Positions 6,824 through 11,010 of a DNA stretch of 11,010 nucleotides are shown piece after piece. Where the stretch lies: contig CALWMQ010000212.1 of the NCBI GenBank assembly GCA_944382025.1, forward strand, positions 1-11,010, written 5' to 3'. The first letter of the stretch is position 1, and each line of letters starts with the position of its first letter. The notes under the pieces were generated by a model that was given only the letters and a program-made list of their open reading frames with translations, did not search any database and was not told where the DNA came from. Source of the stretch: an uncultured Clostridia bacterium (lineage in GTDB: Bacteria > Bacillota > Clostridia > Oscillospirales > Acutalibacteraceae). The position numbers and the translations under genes were made by a program.

Positions 6824-8021
6824 ACAGATTTTTACCTCCCACCACGATACTGTCGTACAGCTGAAGATATCCGTCTTCATCCGTAATTTCACAGATGGAA
6901 TACCGGTCGTTTTCGCTGTGGTACAGCACCTTGACCTTCTTGAACGTCAGGGCGTTGCCCACCCGGACATATACCCCGGTTTCCTGCTGGTCGTTAAATT
7001 GCAGCGCGGAATCGGGTACCCGAAGCCCGCTGTACTCTTTGATTTGGATCTGTACCTGTTCCCTCCGGATAGAGGACAGCTCTTGGGACATATTGGCACA
7101 CTTGAAAATAACCGCCACCTGGCCTTCCTTATTCCGATTGGTGGCCATTACTTCCACGGGAATGGTCTGATTGGTCACAAAAGGCAGACGCAGAGTCAGC
7201 TGCGCCCCCTGTTTCATCTCCGCGGCCTGTTCCACCGGTACTACGCAGGCCATATACCATTCATAATCCCCTACCACTTTCCCTACACTGTTTTCCGGGA
7301 TCGCCGGGGCGGCATTCATGGCGTTTTCAATCTCCTCTGGAGACAAATCCAGCACATGATCCACCGTCAGGACACTTTCATATCCATCCGCACGGCTGAC
7401 AAAATAACCAGCCACCGGGGATGAGATCTGAGCGGTAGAGGAGGTAAAAGAGCCTGCCAGGGATTCCCGCTCCTGATTCAGGGCGGCCAACTGATCTGTA
7501 AAGTCATCCACCTTTCCTATCGTGATCTGCTGCTTGTTCAGCAGGGAAAGCAGACGGGTCTGGATATCTTGAAGCTGGGTGTAGGAAGACTCTTGGGAAG
7601 CCCGGATCAGGGACAGCCAGGTTTCATTCAGCTGCTTATTAATGCTGGACAAATTTGCCCGGTTAGAAGTTCCTTGATCGTTGATCGCTTTCAGATCGGC
7701 AATCTCTCTGTCCAAAAGATCCAGCTGCTGCTGCATCAGGGCGTCGTTCTCGGTAGGATAAATCTGGGCGATCGTCCCGTCCTTCGCTACCCGTCCGCCG
7801 TCCGCTGTGGTATAAAAAATATACCCGTCTACCTTTTGGCTGATAACCGTCTCGTTGCGGATGGTAATCCCTTCTACATCCACCGTGTCGTACACTTTAT
7901 AACTGTTGACCGTCTCCACTTCAATGGTGGTGTTAATGATCTGATAGGCCTGGAATCCTACATAGATGAGTAAAACCAGGGCAACCAGCACAGTTACCAA
8001 ACGCTTGACAAAGGAATCCAT
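6801..8021 (-). CDS. HlyD-like (membrane-fusion/adaptor type) envelope protein
   Basis: The exact function is unknown. The 406-residue product begins with a short cytoplasmic start (MDSFVKR) and one membrane segment (about 8-25). The rest would lie outside the cytoplasm, since no cleavable signal peptide is evident. The extracellular part follows the HlyD plan. A first half-lipoyl segment lies at about 55-88 (VDGYIFYTTADGGRVAKDGTIAQIY). A coiled-coil hairpin (about 92-187, rich in Gln, Leu, Asn and Glu) comes next. The second half-lipoyl segment (about 197-218, AQISSPVAGYFVSR) then leads into beta-barrel regions (about 250-330 and 335-405). In known systems such adaptors pair with ABC or other pumps, but no transporter subunit is present here. 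Its overlap with yggS and place ahead of sepF suggest an envelope or division-linked role, which is inference. The start has AAAGGA 10 nt upstream (8032-8037), 20 bp after the miaA stop. Confidence 0.8.
   Translation of the reverse strand: MDSFVKRLVTVLVALVLLIYVGFQAYQIINTTIEVETVNSYKVYDTVDVEGITIRNETVISQKVDGYIFYTTADGGRVAKDGTIAQIYPTENDALMQQQLDLLDREIADLKAINDQGTSNRANLSSINKQLNETWLSLIRASQESSYTQLQDIQTRLLSLLNKQQITIGKVDDFTDQLAALNQERESLAGSFTSSTAQISSPVAGYFVSRADGYESVLTVDHVLDLSPEEIENAMNAAPAIPENSVGKVVGDYEWYMACVVPVEQAAEMKQGAQLTLRLPFVTNQTIPVEVMATNRNKEGQVAVIFKCANMSQELSSIRREQVQIQIKEYSGLRVPDSALQFNDQQETGVYVRVGNALTFKKVKVLYHSENDRYSICEITDEDGYLQLYDSIVVGGKNLYDGKIIR
6835..6840 (-). promoter_or_regulatory. Ribosome binding site fixing the yggS start
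   Basis: GGGAGG lies within the 3' end of the HlyD-like gene, 11 nt before the ATG at 6821-6823. It picks this start over the upstream in-frame ATGs. Confidence 0.55.
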
Positions 8022-8041
8022 GTCCTATCCGTCCTTTCATT

Positions 8042-8980
8042 TCAAATAGAGAAGTCCCTTTCCGCCAGGGCGACAGCCTTTGCCGCCAGTTCCTCCGGAG
8101 CGTCTTCATCCACATATAGCCGGTGCATAGGTAACCGCCGAAACCAGGAAAGCTGACGTTTGGCATACCGGCGGGTTTCCCTTTTCAGGTTGTCCACCGC
8201 CGCCTCTAAGGAGCATTCCCCTTCAAAATAGGGTTTGAGTTCTTTATAGCCGATGGCCTGCAGGACAGTAGAGGCGTTAGTCCCCTGCAATACCCGGCTG
8301 GCTTCTTCCAAAAGCCCCTGTTTCAGCATCCGGTCTACCCTTTGGTTAATCCGGTCGTACAGCTTTTGACGGTCATGAAAATCCAGCAGCAGCATACAGG
8401 TTCGGTACGGGGATTCCTCCTGCCGGGATCGGCGGTTCTGTTCGGTAATGGTCAGCCCAGTCGTATAGTAAAGCTCCAGCGCCCTTACAATCCGTCCAAT
8501 ATCATTTTCATGAAGCCGGTCAGCGGTATCCGGATCAATCCCGCGGAGATCCGCCAGCAGGGATTCTCCTCCCTCACGGGCTGCCCGGGCTCTCAGCAGT
8601 TCCCGCAGTGCCCGATCTCCGGTCTCTTCCGAAAAACGCAGATTATCGGTTACCGCCTGAATATACAGCCCCGTTCCGCCGCAGAGGATAGGCAGCTTTC
8701 CCCGCTTTCCTACACTGGCAATAACCCCACGGGCATCCTCTGCGTATTGGGCTACGCTGTAAGCCTGTTCCAGAGGCACAAACCCCAGCAGATGATGAGG
8801 AACCCCTTCCAGCTCGTCCAACAAGGGACGGGCTGTCCCAATCCGCAGTTCCTGATATACCTGCATGGAATCGGCGGATACCACTTCCCCATCCAGCCTC
8901 TTGGCCAGGCGGACCGCCAAGTCCGTCTTACCTGAGGCGGTAGGGCCGGCCAGTACCAGCAAAGGTTGTTTGGACACCAT
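8042..8980 (-). CDS. miaA: tRNA dimethylallyltransferase (isopentenyltransferase)
   Basis: MiaA transfers the dimethylallyl group from DMAPP to N6 of A37 in tRNAs reading UNN codons, the first step towards ms2i6A. The 312-residue product has the P-loop GPTASGKT (12-19), SADSMQVY (35-42), IGTARP (47-52, where Lys is more usual than Arg), VPHHLLGFVP (60-69), GGTGLYIQAV (101-110), HENDIGRIVRALE (157-169), LQAIGYKEL (240-248) and the basic RRYAKRQLSWFRR (270-282). The start is the ATG at 8978-8980, with AAGGAG 6 nt upstream. A TTG-initiated extension into the mutL gap has no family sequence. The pairing with mutL upstream is common in bacteria (mutS-mutL-miaA); hfq, which often follows miaA, is absent here. 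Confidence 0.97.
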   Translation of the reverse strand: MVSKQPLLVLAGPTASGKTDLAVRLAKRLDGEVVSADSMQVYQELRIGTARPLLDELEGVPHHLLGFVPLEQAYSVAQYAEDARGVIASVGKRGKLPILCGGTGLYIQAVTDNLRFSEETGDRALRELLRARAAREGGESLLADLRGIDPDTADRLHENDIGRIVRALELYYTTGLTITEQNRRSRQEESPYRTCMLLLDFHDRQKLYDRINQRVDRMLKQGLLEEASRVLQGTNASTVLQAIGYKELKPYFEGECSLEAAVDNLKRETRRYAKRQLSWFRRLPMHRLYVDEDAPEELAAKAVALAERDFSI

Positions 8981-9084
8981 GGGCAGCTCCTTCCATACCG
9001 TTATTTCCGAGGGTCTAAAACGCACAACAGGGCTTGTGGCTCCTATCAACCCGAAAGCAGCCTCTCCATGGGGTTATTCTCGGT
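8981..9084 (-). other. mutL-miaA intergenic region
   Basis: This 104-bp gap holds the miaA ribosome site. I see no strong inverted repeat, T-run or good -35/-10 pair in it, and no small gene with its own ribosome site. Confidence 0.5.
8987..8992 (-). promoter_or_regulatory. Ribosome binding site fixing the miaA start
   Basis: AAGGAG lies 6 nt before the ATG at 8978-8980. The rest of the 104-bp gap up to the mutL stop shows no terminator hairpin and no convincing promoter, so miaA is probably read from the mutL transcript. Confidence 0.6.
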
Positions 9085-11010
9085 TCAAACAATCCGCCCG
9101 AACTGCTTTTCCAGCTCCTTACGGGTCAGTTCAAAGCATACCGGGCGTCCATGGGGGCAGTACCGGATATCATCGTGGAGCAGGACACGTTCCGCCAGTT
9201 GGCGGAGTTCCTCCGGATGATTCAGGTTACCAGCCTTGACAGCGGCCCGGCAGGCGGTGGAATGATAAATCCAGTCCAGCTTGTCCATGGTGATCTCCCG
9301 GCGGCCGGATAGGAACCCGCCGGCCATTTCCTGAACGGCTCCGGCGATATCGCACCCCTGGAGCATCATGGGAACCGCCCGAACCAACAGGGTATTGCCC
9401 CCGAATTCCTCCACCTCGAACCCCGCTTGGGTCAGCAGGTTCCGGTTATCCGCCAAAGCGGTATATTCCTCCCGGCTCAGCTGTACGGAAACCGGTGATA
9501 GTAACATCTGCGCTTCACTGTGAGCCGATTCTTTCAATTGATTATACAAGATCCGCTCATGAGCCGCATGCTTATCAATAAAAAAGAGGGATTCTCGCCA
9601 TTCTACCACCACATATGTACGAAAAGCTTCCCCCAGATATCGGATCGTTTCCTTCGGTTCTTCCTCCGGAAGATCTCCGCCGGCTGACACCGCTTCAGGT
9701 ATCTCCCCCGACCGTATAGCAGTGTCCTCCTTCTGCAAAGGTGGGACAGGGGCTGTGTGCGGCTCCTCGTCCAACTGGGGAAACAGATTGTTCAGCGTGG
9801 TCTGTCGGGGAACCTTCTCTTCTTTTTCGGTACGTTCAATATCAATGGCGGGATTAGGATGAAATACCACGCTTTCTTTCCGTCTCGGAACAGTAGTGTG
9901 GGGAACAGGTTGCTTCTCCACGAAATTGGGGATAGATGGTTCCGCTTGCAGCGGCGTCTCAGAAACCTGTGCGACTGCTTCCATGGATTTTCTGGCGGTC
10001 GAGGGGCGAGACGGGAATGCTTCCCGGGCGGGAAACGGGGACTTGACCTGAGGAAGTACCGCCTGTTTAGGGCTGTCTCCCGCCTCCAACGCGGAACGCA
10101 CCCCATGGTATACCGCTTCAAACACCGGCTTCTCATTGATAAACCGGACTTCAATCTTGGCGGGATGCACATTGGCGTCTACCGTTTCCGGAGGCATATC
10201 CATATACAGAACACAGGCGGGGAATTTCCCCACCATAATAGAACCCTTGAACGCCTGCTCCAGAGCCGCCATAGCTGTACGGGTCTTCACATATCGGCCG
10301 TTAATGAAGAAATGCTGCATGGTCCGGTTCGCCCGGCTGGCGGTAGGCTTGCTGATGAAGCCGTGGACATGGATTCCCCCCAGAGTATACTCCACCTCAA
10401 TGAGACTGGAAGCGAAATCCCGGCCGAATACGGCGTAAACACAGGATTTCGGATGATTGTCTCCGGGGGTCAATAGCTCCTCTTTCCCTTCCCGGATAAA
10501 CCGAAAGGATACCTCAGGATGGGACAGGGCCAATCGTTCCACTACCCCGGCAACAGCATTGGCCTCGCTGACATCCTTTTTCAGGAATTTCATCCGCGCG
10601 GGTACATTATAAAACAAATCCCGTACACAAATTGTCGTACCCTGGGGACAGCCAGCGTCTTCCAGGGAAACCTCTTCCCCGCCTTCCAACAGGTAACGGG
10701 TCCCTGCTATCTCGTCAGCGGTTCTGGTCACCAGTTCCACCCGGGACACCGCCGCGATAGAGGCCAAAGCCTCTCCGCGGAAACCCAGGGTGCCGATGGC
10801 TTCCAGATCCTCCTCCCGGCGGATCTTGCTGGTAGCGTGACGAAGAAAAGCGGTAGGTACATCTTCCCGGGGAATGCCGCAGCCATTATCCGTAATGCCA
10901 ATATACTGGATACCACCGCTGCGAATCTCTACCGTCACTGCTGTAGCCCCCGCGTCAATGGTATTCTCCATCAGTTCCTTGACCACTGAAGCAGGGCGTT
11001 CCACGACCTC
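9085..11010 (-). CDS. mutL: DNA mismatch repair protein MutL (5' end outside window)
   Basis: MutL links MutS mismatch recognition to downstream repair. About 641 codons are visible; the first visible residues, EVVERPASVVKELMEN, show that only some 15-25 N-terminal residues are missing. The GHKL ATPase domain has the catalytic-Glu helix (KELMENTIDAG), DNGCGI, RHATSKI, GTLGFRGEALASI and GTTICVRDLFYNVPAR. The transducer domain follows (FINGRYVK, VDANVHPAKIEVRF). A Pro/Glu/Lys-rich linker of about 140 residues leads to the dimerisation/endonuclease domain. That domain has DKHAAHERILYN (9541-9576), QMLLSPV, ACRAAVKAG, CPHGRP and a terminal QFGR. These endonuclease-type motifs are known from MutL of organisms without MutH and are lacking in E. 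coli MutL. The last position of the DQHAxxExxxxE motif is Asn, not Glu. miaA follows after 104 bp. Confidence 0.97.
   Translation of the reverse strand, partial: EVVERPASVVKELMENTIDAGATAVTVEIRSGGIQYIGITDNGCGIPREDVPTAFLRHATSKIRREEDLEAIGTLGFRGEALASIAAVSRVELVTRTADEIAGTRYLLEGGEEVSLEDAGCPQGTTICVRDLFYNVPARMKFLKKDVSEANAVAGVVERLALSHPEVSFRFIREGKEELLTPGDNHPKSCVYAVFGRDFASSLIEVEYTLGGIHVHGFISKPTASRANRTMQHFFINGRYVKTRTAMAALEQAFKGSIMVGKFPACVLYMDMPPETVDANVHPAKIEVRFINEKPVFEAVYHGVRSALEAGDSPKQAVLPQVKSPFPAREAFPSRPSTARKSMEAVAQVSETPLQAEPSIPNFVEKQPVPHTTVPRRKESVVFHPNPAIDIERTEKEEKVPRQTTLNNLFPQLDEEPHTAPVPPLQKEDTAIRSGEIPEAVSAGGDLPEEEPKETIRYLGEAFRTYVVVEWRESLFFIDKHAAHERILYNQLKESAHSEAQMLLSPVSVQLSREEYTALADNRNLLTQAGFEVEEFGGNTLLVRAVPMMLQGCDIAGAVQEMAGGFLSGRREITMDKLDWIYHSTACRAAVKAGNLNHPEELRQLAERVLLHDDIRYCPHGRPVCFELTRKELEKQFGRIV

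Noticed and set aside
9757..10476. Plus-strand open frame of 239 codons
   Set aside because: It is antisense to the mutL transducer and linker regions, with Arg/Gly/His-rich composition typical of shadow frames and no ribosome site.
1..11010. Mobile element, CRISPR array, tRNA/rRNA gene or novel defence system
   Set aside because: I saw no direct repeats with regular spacers, no transposase or recombinase motifs, no RNA gene sequence and no unexplained gene cluster; every long minus-strand frame belongs to a known core or envelope family.

Overview
The window is a run of ten genes, all on the minus strand. The only gap over 150 bp is 154 bp, between ileS and lspA. GC content is moderate, and almost every start has an AGGAGG-type ribosome binding site. 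The order sepF, ylmH, divIVA, ileS, lspA, rluD is typical of Bacillota. The clostridial flavour of DivIVA and an HlyD-like gene in front of yggS suggest an anaerobic member of class Clostridia, perhaps Oscillospirales. That placement is an inference, not a measurement.

Read in the direction of transcription (from position 11010 down to 1), the layout is: mutL (mismatch repair, start cut off by the window edge), miaA (tRNA isopentenyl transfer), an HlyD/membrane-fusion-like envelope protein, yggS/ylmE (PLP homeostasis), sepF (FtsZ-ring anchoring), ylmH (S4 RNA-binding protein), divIVA (coiled-coil division/polarity protein), ileS (isoleucyl-tRNA synthetase), lspA (lipoprotein signal peptidase) and rluD (23S rRNA pseudouridine synthase, 3' end cut off by the window edge).

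The genes fall into three themes. mutL and miaA form a DNA-repair/tRNA-modification pair. The middle block (HlyD-like, yggS, sepF, ylmH, divIVA) is the division cluster downstream of ftsZ in many Gram-positives, here without the usual ylmG/yggT gene. The last block (ileS, lspA, rluD) covers aminoacylation, lipoprotein maturation and rRNA modification. Several neighbours overlap (HlyD-like/yggS by 23 bp, sepF/ylmH by 17 bp, lspA/rluD by about 53 bp), which implies cotranscription and translational coupling. One GC-rich hairpin between ileS and lspA may be a terminator or attenuator.

This is an ordinary core-genome region. I found no mobile element, CRISPR array, RNA gene, riboswitch or defence system. 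The points worth a second look are small: residue changes at known functional motifs in MutL, IleRS and DivIVA, no room for an ileS T-box, the missing ylmG, and the HlyD-like protein with no visible transporter partner.
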